Shown here: positions 1-7,111 of the stretch, one piece after another | Layout: each line of letters starts with the position of its first letter | Position numbering within the stretch: position 1 is the first letter of the stretch | From: Dehalococcoidia bacterium | Lineage (GTDB): Bacteria > Chloroflexota > Dehalococcoidia > Lucifugimonadales > UBA6952 | Reading direction: 5' to 3' | Assembly (NCBI GenBank): GCA_022450525.1 | Contig: JAKUQA010000002.1 | Location: 62,001 to 126,000, forward strand | DNA length: 64,000 bases | Program-made: the position numbers and the translations under genes | Notes under the pieces: model-generated | Databases searched by the model: none | Seen by the model: the letters and a program-made list of their open reading frames with translations, nothing else | What the model was told of the DNA's origin: nothing

Positions 1-56
1 CTAAATCGTATAGTGAATGTGATAATTCCTGAAATTATAATTGTAGCCCACATCAT
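1..56 (-). CDS. azlD: AzlD-like branched-chain amino acid exporter small subunit (partial)
   Basis: Only the first 18 or so codons lie in the window; the gene runs off the left edge. The visible start is two consecutive Met codons followed by a hydrophobic stretch (WATIIISGIITFTIRF) that looks like the first helix of AzlD proteins. The start ATG overlaps the stop codon of the upstream azlC-like gene, as expected for this two-gene transporter. The assignment rests mainly on the AzlC partner, since too little of the protein is present for certainty. Confidence 0.7.
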   Translation of the reverse strand, partial: MMWATIIISGIITFTIRF

Positions 57-775
57 TGTTGACTCTTCTTAGGTCTTTTATCAAATAGTACACCGATAAC
101 CAAGCCAAATATTGATGAAAATATTATCCATAAATTTAATGGGAGATTACTTAAAAATATAGCTAATATTCCTGCACTTAATGCACACATAGCATGGCTT
201 TTATATTTTATTATTTCTGGTGCAATAATTGAAAGAAAAACAAGTGGTATAGCAAAGCCAAGGTTTAATTTCTCTGGAATGATTTGGCCTATTACAATTC
301 CTAAAAAGGTTGATGTTTGCCATGTTAACCAAAGAGTTATTCCACTTCCAAATAGATGATAATGGTAGAATGCAGTATTTTCTTTTTCTTCTTGCATTCT
401 CTTTATTGATACAGCATATGCTTCATCAGTTAATAAATATGAAAGTATTATTTTCCAAGGTGTAGGGAGATGAGCTAAATATTTAGCTATTGATGCACTA
501 TATAAAAAATGACGAAGATTAATTATGCCAACTGAAAATATTGTTATGAATGGTATAGTTCCACTAGATACTAATTTAACGAACGCAACTTGGCTTGCTC
601 CCGCAAAAATAATTGATGACATGAAAAATGTTTGATTAGCAGTAAATCCCGCTTCCAATCCCAAAATACCAAATATAAGTCCAAAGGGTACAACTCCAAT
701 TAAAATTGGTAACACTGCAGAAACCCCAGAAAAAAATTCTTTACTTTTGGGTGATTTAATTATACTGTTTGGCAT
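53..775 (-). CDS. azlC: AzlC family permease (branched-chain amino acid export, large subunit)
   Basis: A 240-residue polytopic membrane protein of the usual AzlC length. Family-typical patches are visible: VPFG at residues 29-32, FAGASQ at 57-62, NLRHFLYS at 86-93 and LTDEAY at 115-120. AzlC pairs with AzlD in the cytoplasmic membrane to export branched-chain amino acids or related compounds; the substrate here is inferred from the family. Its ATG follows directly on the stop of the upstream FMN oxidoreductase gene and its own stop overlaps the AzlD start, so the three appear to be one transcript. No clear ribosome-binding site precedes it, which fits translational coupling. A family name is safe; a precise substrate is not. 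Confidence 0.9.
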   Translation of the reverse strand: MPNSIIKSPKSKEFFSGVSAVLPILIGVVPFGLIFGILGLEAGFTANQTFFMSSIIFAGASQVAFVKLVSSGTIPFITIFSVGIINLRHFLYSASIAKYLAHLPTPWKIILSYLLTDEAYAVSIKRMQEEKENTAFYHYHLFGSGITLWLTWQTSTFLGIVIGQIIPEKLNLGFAIPLVFLSIIAPEIIKYKSHAMCALSAGILAIFLSNLPLNLWIIFSSIFGLVIGVLFDKRPKKSQQ

Positions 776-1852
776 CTATTTTATACGATTTTCTGGAATA
801 TTTACCCAAGAACTCATTTCATGCGATTCAGATGTAGCCTCTGATCTACAAACATAATTTGGTGATAATTGATCTATACTAGTTACACCTAATAGAGCCA
901 TAGCGATTGTTAATTCTTCTTCTAAGATTTCCAGAACTCTTATTAATCCGTCTTTTCCATTAGCTGCTAATCCGAGACATTGCATTTTACCAATAGCAAC
1001 CGAATTTGCACCTAATGATATTGCTTTTGCAATATCACTTCCTCGCTGGACTCCACCATCAAGAACTATTTCAGCTCTACCTTGTATAGCATCTACAATT
1101 TCAGGTAGCATTTCCATACTTCCTTGGCCATAATCTAATTGACGTCCTCCGTGATTTGACACCCAAACAACCTTTGCATCATGCTCTACCGCGAGTTTTG
1201 CGTCTTCTCCGGTTGCAATGCCTTTTAATAGTAATGGCATATCCGCATATTCTGCAATTTTATTAATAGTTTCCCATGTTACTGATGCTGCATATTTAGG
1301 ATCAGGTGGAGTTCTTCTTGAGTGTGGGAAAAATCTAGTCATCATAGGTCTCTCTCTTCTACTATAGTGAGCAGTATCAACAGTTATACAGAGAGCTTTA
1401 TACCCAGATTCTTTTACTCTATTAATCATAGAAGTAATCCAATTCCAGTCTCCATGGATATATAATTGAAATACTTTTGGGTTATTAGCAGTTGTAGATA
1501 TTTCCTCTAAGCTTGGAGAGCTTACTGAACTTATCACGTCAATTATTCCAAATTCATTTGCAGCCAATGTGGCCGCAGCAGCTCCATTTTCTGTAAATGT
1601 TTCTTGAGAACCTATTGGAGCTAGTATCACTGGCATTTTTGAATTAAATCCAAGAATCGTATTGGATGTGTCAATATTTGAAACATCCACTAAAACACGA
1701 GGTCTAAAAGCTAGTCTATCAAAAGCTAGTCTATTTCGTCTCATAGTTGTTTCAGACTCAGAGCCTCCAATTAAATAATCCCATGCTCCTTGAGAAAGAT
1801 TTTTTCTAGCAGCTCGTATAATCTCTTCATTACTTACATATTTCATAGTCAT
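776..1852 (-). CDS. FMN-dependent alpha-hydroxy-acid oxidase/dehydrogenase
   Basis: A 358-residue TIM-barrel flavoprotein of the lactate dehydrogenase/glycolate oxidase family, which oxidises L-2-hydroxy acids to 2-oxo acids using FMN. Catalytic and flavin residues are visible: Tyr26 in DYLIGG, Tyr131 in QLY, Asp159, Lys210 in LLKG, the active-site His234 with Arg237 in SNHGGRQLD, and LDGGVQRGSD at 264-273. The phosphate-binding patch that usually reads GRxxLxGLA has Lys289 instead of Arg (GKMQCLGLA). An AAGGG ribosome-binding site precedes the ATG; the second Met at codon 3 is an alternative. It lies between a NIPSNAP-like gene and azlCD. Glycolate, lactate or a longer hydroxy acid are all possible substrates; sequence alone does not choose. 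Confidence 0.9.
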   Translation of the reverse strand: MTMKYVSNEEIIRAARKNLSQGAWDYLIGGSESETTMRRNRLAFDRLAFRPRVLVDVSNIDTSNTILGFNSKMPVILAPIGSQETFTENGAAAATLAANEFGIIDVISSVSSPSLEEISTTANNPKVFQLYIHGDWNWITSMINRVKESGYKALCITVDTAHYSRRERPMMTRFFPHSRRTPPDPKYAASVTWETINKIAEYADMPLLLKGIATGEDAKLAVEHDAKVVWVSNHGGRQLDYGQGSMEMLPEIVDAIQGRAEIVLDGGVQRGSDIAKAISLGANSVAIGKMQCLGLAANGKDGLIRVLEILEEELTIAMALLGVTSIDQLSPNYVCRSEATSESHEMSSWVNIPENRIK

Positions 1853-1863
1853 TATTATGCCCT

Positions 1864-2526
1864 TTAATAATTTAAGTTTACATTTTGCATCAAATTTACT
1901 GTGGTGCTTATCGTAATATCTTCTCGATTTTTTCTCAATATTTTTTCTGTTTCTGTTAATTCTTTTGACGACTCTGGTGCATTTGCAAATGATAATCCGT
2001 ATTGATTAGAACTTCTAGTTCCTTCCCAATGGCTAACACTATCGTATCCAGTTAGTAATAAAATTCTTTTTTGTGATGAATTGGTAATATTTGCCCACAG
2101 TCCTAATACCTTTCCTCCTTGGGATTGCACTCTTGGCCAAACACCTTGTTCGGAACTTTCTACAAATGTATTTATATTCTTTGTTTCAATTAAAAATTCT
2201 CTATATCCGTATATATTTTTTAAGGTATTGTTTTCACAGGACATAAATTTATTAGTAGAAATTGGTTTTAATAGCGTGTTTTTTTCGTATATTATTTTTT
2301 CATTTACTAGAGGTAATGAATTTGTATGACTCTCCCATAAGTTTATATCATTATATGCAGAGATAAGTATAAATTCGTTGGATGGCTTGCCTATCATACC
2401 GCGTAATAAACAAATAGGTTTTATATTATTTTTTACAATATTTGGAACGTAATCTTTTCTAATAAAATCTAATAATATATCAGCATTATTAGGCTTTGCT
2501 TCTAATTGTGTTTCAACAAATATCAT
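1864..2526 (-). CDS. NIPSNAP-like tandem dimeric alpha/beta-barrel protein
   Basis: About 220 residues that read as two ferredoxin-like (dimeric alpha/beta barrel) repeats. The first starts FVETQLEAKPNN and contains an NLWESHTNSLP segment. The second starts YGYREFLIET and continues through WPRVQSQGGKVLGLW to VSHWEGTRSS. The paired edges, with a Trp-rich helix in each half, are typical of NIPSNAP/EthD-type proteins, whose biochemical roles are mostly unknown. I prefer the ATG at 2526: it gives the usual MIF/MIY-type NIPSNAP start and avoids overlap with the upstream gene. An in-frame ATG at 2580 would overlap that gene by 41 bases and has no ribosome-binding site. It lies 11 bases before the hydroxy-acid oxidase. 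A role as an oxidoreductase accessory protein is only a guess. Confidence 0.7.
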   Translation of the reverse strand: MIFVETQLEAKPNNADILLDFIRKDYVPNIVKNNIKPICLLRGMIGKPSNEFILISAYNDINLWESHTNSLPLVNEKIIYEKNTLLKPISTNKFMSCENNTLKNIYGYREFLIETKNINTFVESSEQGVWPRVQSQGGKVLGLWANITNSSQKRILLLTGYDSVSHWEGTRSSNQYGLSFANAPESSKELTETEKILRKNREDITISTTVNLMQNVNLNY

Positions 2527-2539
2527 CTCTTCACTAAAT

Positions 2540-3100
2540 TTACGGGCCAATAATAGGTTGGTCTGCCGTGTTTGGATCATAATAAGGAGGGTTTAAAGCA
2601 ATATCATTTATAGCAATAGTCCAGGAAGCTGGGACAAGAAATAGAGAACCTCTACCATCTAAACTCACATAACTAGAAGCTTGATCAGGAGTTTGTGTGC
2701 CTACTAGAATTTTTAATATATTTCCTGTTTTTAAAGTTATAATATATTCAGCAGTTGGGTTATCAATTCCGTATTCTTCAGGATTTGTTAAGTCATTTGT
2801 GATTAATCTAGAACTTCTTGGTCCAGTGAATAATAATGGAATACCACTCCACCTATTTAAATCAACTTTATCTCCACTTTTCGTAAAGGTCCACTGTCCA
2901 TTAATCTTTGTGAAGGACTCATTATTATCTTGGTATGTTATATCTAATATTGACAATTCATCATATGCAATATCATAAAACCAAGGAGCTTCAAGATTTT
3001 CACCATCAGTTTTAGGTGGTTTTCTTAATTCAAAAAAACCAACATAAATACTTATAATTAATGCTATGACAATGAGTATAAATGATATTCTATAATTCAT
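2540..3100 (-). CDS. DUF4340-like membrane-anchored protein of the Gld-type ABC operon
   Basis: 186 residues with one N-terminal membrane helix (about residues 5-24) and an extracytoplasmic domain. The pattern NGQWTFTK, a LITNDLTNPEEYGI patch and TLKTGNILKILVGTQTPD matches DUF4340, a beta-rich domain whose members usually sit next to GldG-like genes. It follows the GldG-like gene by nine bases, so it is probably the fourth member of the ABC operon. This copy is short, with one DUF4340 unit. The ending, rich in Pro and Asn, looks disordered. Function in the transporter is unknown; the assignment is by domain pattern and position. Confidence 0.75.
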   Translation of the reverse strand: MNYRISFILIVIALIISIYVGFFELRKPPKTDGENLEAPWFYDIAYDELSILDITYQDNNESFTKINGQWTFTKSGDKVDLNRWSGIPLLFTGPRSSRLITNDLTNPEEYGIDNPTAEYIITLKTGNILKILVGTQTPDQASSYVSLDGRGSLFLVPASWTIAINDIALNPPYYDPNTADQPIIGP

Positions 3101-3109
3101 TGGACGAAA

Positions 3110-4765
3110 CTATCTCCTTCGCCACCATGTCATAAACGCTAGAATAGTCATAAGGGCAGGTAGAGCAAACCAACTTAGACCTCGTATAAGTTGAATTTCT
3201 CTATCTGTGACTACAAGCCTTCTGTATGTTAGTGCTTTTGCTCGAACTGATGCGAGCGATACATCTTCAGTTAACCAATTCAATGAATTTAAATATAAAT
3301 CACTATTATTAAAATTATAGAAATGATAATTACTTATAAAATCAGTATCTCCGAAAAGAACAATTTTTGCTTGGCGTGTCGCATTTGCATCTGATTCTTC
3401 ATTTATTGGTTTAAGTGCCTCAACAGCCATAGAAGGAGCTAGAATGGTAAATTGATCTTGATTACAGGTGTTTATCTCTTCATTAAATTGTAAACAACTT
3501 AACATTGTTGTACCTACTATAGGTTTTGCTCTTATATAATCTGGCATTTCATCAGCTGGAAGTACTTGATCAAAAGCTATAGTCCCTGGGAAATATACTT
3601 GGGATAAAGGGTCAGTTATAACATTAATTGGATCTACGGTTACAAATTGTTCTTGTTGGATCAAAGGGGTTTTAGGTTGATTGGCAAGAGAGCTGCCAAG
3701 ATCAATGATTGTACCATCGATCATTGTAATTCCCCATTTATTAATTAACTTATTGTAACTATTTGGAGTTCCAGGATCTACACTTAATAATAATCTTCCA
3801 CCACCCTTGAGGTATTGGTGTATTAAGTTTGCTTCTATGTCTGATAAATCAATAGTTGGTCCAGGTATCACTAGTGCTGCAGCGTCATCAGGTATAATTT
3901 CGTATTGTGCAATAGAGAGTGTTTGTACAGCGTAATTATCATTTCTCATACCATCACGTGCTAAACCAAACCCCAATCTATCATTGATATCCATTATCGT
4001 TGAGTCTCTTTCACCATGACCTGAAATGATGTATATCTTTTTTTGTTGGATACCTGATGCAATCATTATTGCTGTCGAGATATCTCTTTCCTCAAACAAT
4101 GGAGCGGTAAGGGTATAAGATAAATCAACTCCATCGGAATTTTGGCCTTGAAAAACAATCGATGGATATTCGGTTACACGAAGATTTTTAGCAAGGGTAG
4201 GTTCCAAATCTGGGTCAATATATTTATACGTAAATTTAGCATTTTCTGAAGAACGGTGTTTGAATTCATTTAGTAAATTTTCTGTAGATATTCTGTAACT
4301 TGCACTAGTTGAGTCATTTGGTACAAAAAATGCTGTAGCGGTAATTGGGTTTTGCAAATTTTGTAAGATTTCAGTTGTTTGACTAGCTAGAGAATACTGA
4401 CGAGTTGCAGTAGTGTCTATTCGTATTGAGTTTCTTGCAGCTAATACATAGATTAAAACGCCAATTAATATAAACGCAAAGACCATAATGCTGCTGTTTA
4501 TACTATAACGACCTTTTTTCTGAATTATGAAACCTAAGATATCTTTATATGAAATAAACATACCAATTAATATGAGTAGTATACCTAGAACCATTGTTGT
4601 AATGGCAGTATTTTGAGTTTCAGGTAGAAATCCATAAAAAATTAGACCAATAAATAGGGCCAATAAACCTGTTAAAGAAATAAGGAGACTTATTACACCT
4701 TTTCTGTTAGAAGGGAGTATTCTAGATAAACGTTTTGTGCCTGTGGTTGACTGATCGCGAACCAT
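3110..4765 (-). CDS. GldG-like auxiliary protein of ABC transporter
   Basis: A 551-residue protein with N-terminal membrane helices (roughly residues 25-47, 52-72 and 91-110), a large extracytoplasmic region and one C-terminal helix followed by Arg residues. After the third helix comes the family-typical entry IDTTATRQYSLASQT, then an ITATAFFVPND segment and the sugar-hydrolase-like core with ISGHGERD and a GGGRLLLSVDPGTPNSYNKL patch. This is the layout of GldG/IflA-type proteins (ABC-type transport system involved in gliding motility, auxiliary component). In Bacteroidetes the system is tied to gliding; in other phyla the same operon occurs without gliding and its substrate is unknown. It follows the permease gene by one base. 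Confidence 0.85.
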   Translation of the reverse strand: MVRDQSTTGTKRLSRILPSNRKGVISLLISLTGLLALFIGLIFYGFLPETQNTAITTMVLGILLILIGMFISYKDILGFIIQKKGRYSINSSIMVFAFILIGVLIYVLAARNSIRIDTTATRQYSLASQTTEILQNLQNPITATAFFVPNDSTSASYRISTENLLNEFKHRSSENAKFTYKYIDPDLEPTLAKNLRVTEYPSIVFQGQNSDGVDLSYTLTAPLFEERDISTAIMIASGIQQKKIYIISGHGERDSTIMDINDRLGFGLARDGMRNDNYAVQTLSIAQYEIIPDDAAALVIPGPTIDLSDIEANLIHQYLKGGGRLLLSVDPGTPNSYNKLINKWGITMIDGTIIDLGSSLANQPKTPLIQQEQFVTVDPINVITDPLSQVYFPGTIAFDQVLPADEMPDYIRAKPIVGTTMLSCLQFNEEINTCNQDQFTILAPSMAVEALKPINEESDANATRQAKIVLFGDTDFISNYHFYNFNNSDLYLNSLNWLTEDVSLASVRAKALTYRRLVVTDREIQLIRGLSWFALPALMTILAFMTWWRRR

Positions 4766-4766
4766 A

Positions 4767-5486
4767 TTATCGCCACCTTCTAGATTCTAGAGATCTGATT
4801 GTTAAAAACAGAAAAGTTGCAGTCATTACTATAAAATAAGCTATATCTTTAGTATCCATAACTCCTCTCGAAAAGGATTCAAAATGTGATAGGAGTGATA
4901 GATGTTCAATTAATGTAGCAATAGGTCCGTCAATGACTTCATTAATTCTTTGGAGTATTGTGAACAAAAATATTATCCCAAACCCCACGGATGCTGCGAC
5001 AATTTGGTTTGTTGTCAAAGAAGACGCTAAAAGTCCTATTGATAAAGCCACCATTGCATAAAGGATAAATCCTACATATGTACTAATCATTGGGCCTATA
5101 TCAGGATTAGCTTGATATACAAAAAGAAGTAACATGTAGAAAAGAGTAAACAAAGTCATTGCAAGTAAAATAATAAAGCTTGCAAGAAATTTTGCGACCA
5201 CAATTTCATAGTCTCTTATTGGGGAAGTAAGTAAAAGCTCTAAAGTTCCTAGTTTTTGTTCTTCAGCTAATAATCGCATGGTTAATAAAGGGGGTATAAG
5301 GGGCATTAAAAAGTATGTTGCATTTGAAAATAATGCTCGGGCAGAAGCTTCTGCAAATGCTCCCTCAATACTGGTAACAAAGAATACACCAGTTAATGTA
5401 AAAAAAACACCTGCGATAATATATGCCATTGGGGAAGAAAAATAAATTAAAAGCTCTTTGTATGTTATTGCAGAGATATTTTTCAT
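4767..5486 (-). CDS. ABC transporter permease, GldF/ABC-2 type
   Basis: A 239-residue integral membrane protein with about six helices, starting KNISAITYKELLIYFSSPMAY as in GldF/NosY-type permeases. The conserved cytoplasmic segment RLLAEEQKLGTLELLLTSP (residues 71-89), which contacts the ATPase in ABC-2 permeases, is intact. The start codon overlaps the end of the ATPase gene by four bases, a coupling pattern expected for the subunits of one transporter. With the GldG-like and DUF4340-like proteins it should form a membrane ABC exporter or remodelling complex; no substrate can be read from sequence. Confidence 0.9.
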   Translation of the reverse strand: MKNISAITYKELLIYFSSPMAYIIAGVFFTLTGVFFVTSIEGAFAEASARALFSNATYFLMPLIPPLLTMRLLAEEQKLGTLELLLTSPIRDYEIVVAKFLASFIILLAMTLFTLFYMLLLFVYQANPDIGPMISTYVGFILYAMVALSIGLLASSLTTNQIVAASVGFGIIFLFTILQRINEVIDGPIATLIEHLSLLSHFESFSRGVMDTKDIAYFIVMTATFLFLTIRSLESRRWR

Positions 5487-6454
5487 TTCTTTTCCTCAAA
5501 TATTTCTTCTTCATTTGTGGTAAGTCTTAGGAATATATCTTCCAAACTAAGACTTACAGCTTGTAGATTATACAAAGACCATCCATTATCTATAACTGAT
5601 TTAGCTAATTCTGATCTTATTTCCAACCCACCCTTACTAATGATGTCAAATATTATTTTACCATCATCTAAAGTTTCAAAGTTTACATCTTGAACAGATG
5701 GATTATTTCGAAATACAGAGACCATATCACTAGTTTTACCTAATGCCTCAATACGAATTCTTTCTGTAGCTTCTAATCTGTTTGATAAGTTTTCTGGAGA
5801 ATCTACAGCAACTATTTCGCCATCATTTATTATTATTACTCTTTCACATATAGCACTAACTTCAGGAAGAATGTGAGATGATAAAATAATTGTGGAGTCT
5901 CCACCAATTTCTTTGATTAAACTACGTGTTTCAACAACCTGAATAGGATCAATTCCAATAGTAGGTTCATCTAATATTAATACATCAGGTTGGTGGATTA
6001 TTGCTTGAGCTATTCCTACCCTTTGTCTAAATCCTTTAGATAATTTACCTATAATTGTGTTTCTATATTCTTGTAAACGACAGATTTCAATAATTTCATC
6101 TAGTCTTGACTTGATGGCAGTTTTTGTCATACCACGAATTTTCCCTGTAAAAGTGAGATATTCATTGACTTTCATATCAGTATATAAAGGTGCATTTTCA
6201 GGTAAGTATCCAACATGTTGTTTTGCCTCAAGTGATTGATTTGCGACATCATATCCAGCAATAGTAGCATCACCTGACGATGCTGGCATGTAACCTGTAA
6301 GAATCCGCATAGTTGTGGTTTTTCCTGAACCATTAGGTCCTAAAAATCCAATAATTTCACCTTTATTAGCGGTAAATGAGACGTTGCTAATTGCAGGATA
6401 TTCACCATAGAATTTTGTTATATTATTTGCCTGAACCATAATTTCAGAACTCAT
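5483..6454 (-). CDS. ABC transporter ATP-binding protein, GldA-like
   Basis: A 323-residue ATPase with all motifs in place: Walker A GPNGSGKTT (39-47), Q-loop region YLPENAPLY (about 83), signature LSKGFRQR (138-145), Walker B VLILDEP (158-164) and the H-loop His194 in SSHILPE. A C-terminal extension of about 90 residues after the nucleotide-binding domain resembles the regulatory tail of ABC-2 ATPases. It is the first gene of a minus-strand operon (ATPase, permease, GldG-like, DUF4340). A GGAG ribosome-binding site lies a few bases upstream, and a recognisable sigma-70 promoter lies farther up. Confidence 0.93.
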   Translation of the reverse strand: MSSEIMVQANNITKFYGEYPAISNVSFTANKGEIIGFLGPNGSGKTTTMRILTGYMPASSGDATIAGYDVANQSLEAKQHVGYLPENAPLYTDMKVNEYLTFTGKIRGMTKTAIKSRLDEIIEICRLQEYRNTIIGKLSKGFRQRVGIAQAIIHQPDVLILDEPTIGIDPIQVVETRSLIKEIGGDSTIILSSHILPEVSAICERVIIINDGEIVAVDSPENLSNRLEATERIRIEALGKTSDMVSVFRNNPSVQDVNFETLDDGKIIFDIISKGGLEIRSELAKSVIDNGWSLYNLQAVSLSLEDIFLRLTTNEEEIFEEKK

Positions 6455-6485
6455 AAAAAAATCACTCCATTTATATTAAATACTT

Positions 6486-6537
6486 AAGATATCTGAATTA
6501 TTGTATTTTAAACACAAAAGATATCCTATATCTGAAT
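6486..6537. repeat. Paired short direct repeats at the Gld operon promoter
   Basis: Two 8- to 10-base words occur twice: AAGATATC at 6486-6493 and 6518-6525, and ATATCTGAAT at 6489-6498 and 6528-6537. The upstream copies overlap the -10 box and spacer. This could be a regulator site, but the AT-richness makes coincidence possible. Confidence 0.35.
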
Positions 6538-6553
6538 GGTATGTAGCTGTCAA
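6525..6553 (-). promoter_or_regulatory. Sigma-70 promoter for the Gld-type ABC operon
   Basis: Reading the minus strand there is a perfect -35 box TTGACA (6553-6548), exactly 17 bases of spacer, then TATAGG (6530-6525) as the -10 box. It lies about 70 bases upstream of the ATPase start and points the right way. Confidence 0.65.
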
Positions 6554-6618
6554 GTGTTTAGGTTTAATAATTCAAAAATTTAACTATCGACGGTGATTAT
6601 ATAACAGGAGATAAATAA

Positions 6619-6666
6619 ATGCATTTAATTGTTGATGGGTATAACGTGAATTTAACTATTATATAG
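6619..6666 (+). pseudogene. Relic 5' end of a YacP/NYN-domain ribonuclease gene
   Basis: An AGGAG ribosome-binding site at 6606-6610 is followed at proper spacing by ATG and codons reading MHLIVDGYNVNLTII, then TAG. The first ten residues match the diagnostic start of YacP/Rae1-type NYN ribonucleases (LIVDGYNVI, with the metal-binding Asp). Nothing recognisable as the rest of the roughly 170-residue protein follows. The same frame continues after the stop for 19 codons (SQELIYNLF...) to a TGA. The best reading is a gene that lost its body by deletion, leaving start signals intact. A 15-codon ORF matching by chance seems unlikely but cannot be excluded. Confidence 0.45.
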
Positions 6667-6746
6667 TCTCAAGAGTTAATTTATAACTTATTTACTCAAG
6701 GCTCGCAGGCAAAAAATGGCAGTTGATCTTTCTAAAGAAGAGGAGA

Positions 6747-7097
6747 TTATTGGAAATAATTCAATCGATAAAGAGCAAAGGATATAAATCCTACCAAGAG
6801 ACCTGCAATAGTACTTTGTATTAAAACTATATTAGTATATTGTTCAAAAGTATTAGAAGAGTTAATAAAATATGTATATATTGGTGCAATCATTGTAGCG
6901 ATTCCTCGAGAAAAAAAACCTATAACAAAACCTTCTGTGAATATATTTATTCTTTGGCGAGTTATGAGATAAAAAGCAGTAGCTAGAGTAAATATAATCC
7001 AAAAAATATTTATTACAATAAAATGAATTCCCCATAGCTCAAGAAGGCCAATAGGTATACCAATTACAGAAAAATATAGGACATGTTTTTTGTCCAT
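6747..7097 (-). CDS. Small polytopic membrane protein of unknown function
   Basis: 116 residues that are nearly all hydrophobic. About four membrane helices are visible, near residues 6-24, 26-44, 55-75 and 90-111, with a short basic loop TRQRIN between the second and third. No family is recognised. It begins 14 bases after the pyruvate phosphate dikinase stop with an AAAGG ribosome-binding site, so it is probably the second gene of that transcript. Its 3' end overlaps the noncoding side of the apparent YacP relic. A channel, carrier fragment or structural protein are all possible. Confidence 0.7.
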   Translation of the reverse strand: MDKKHVLYFSVIGIPIGLLELWGIHFIVINIFWIIFTLATAFYLITRQRINIFTEGFVIGFFSRGIATMIAPIYTYFINSSNTFEQYTNIVLIQSTIAGLLVGFISFALYRLNYFQ

Positions 7098-7111
7098 ATG
7101 ACAACCTTTTA

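Noticed and set aside
2527-2580. The 18 extra N-terminal codons of the NIPSNAP-like gene
   Set aside because: They overlap the upstream gene by 41 bases, have no ribosome-binding site and do not match the family start.
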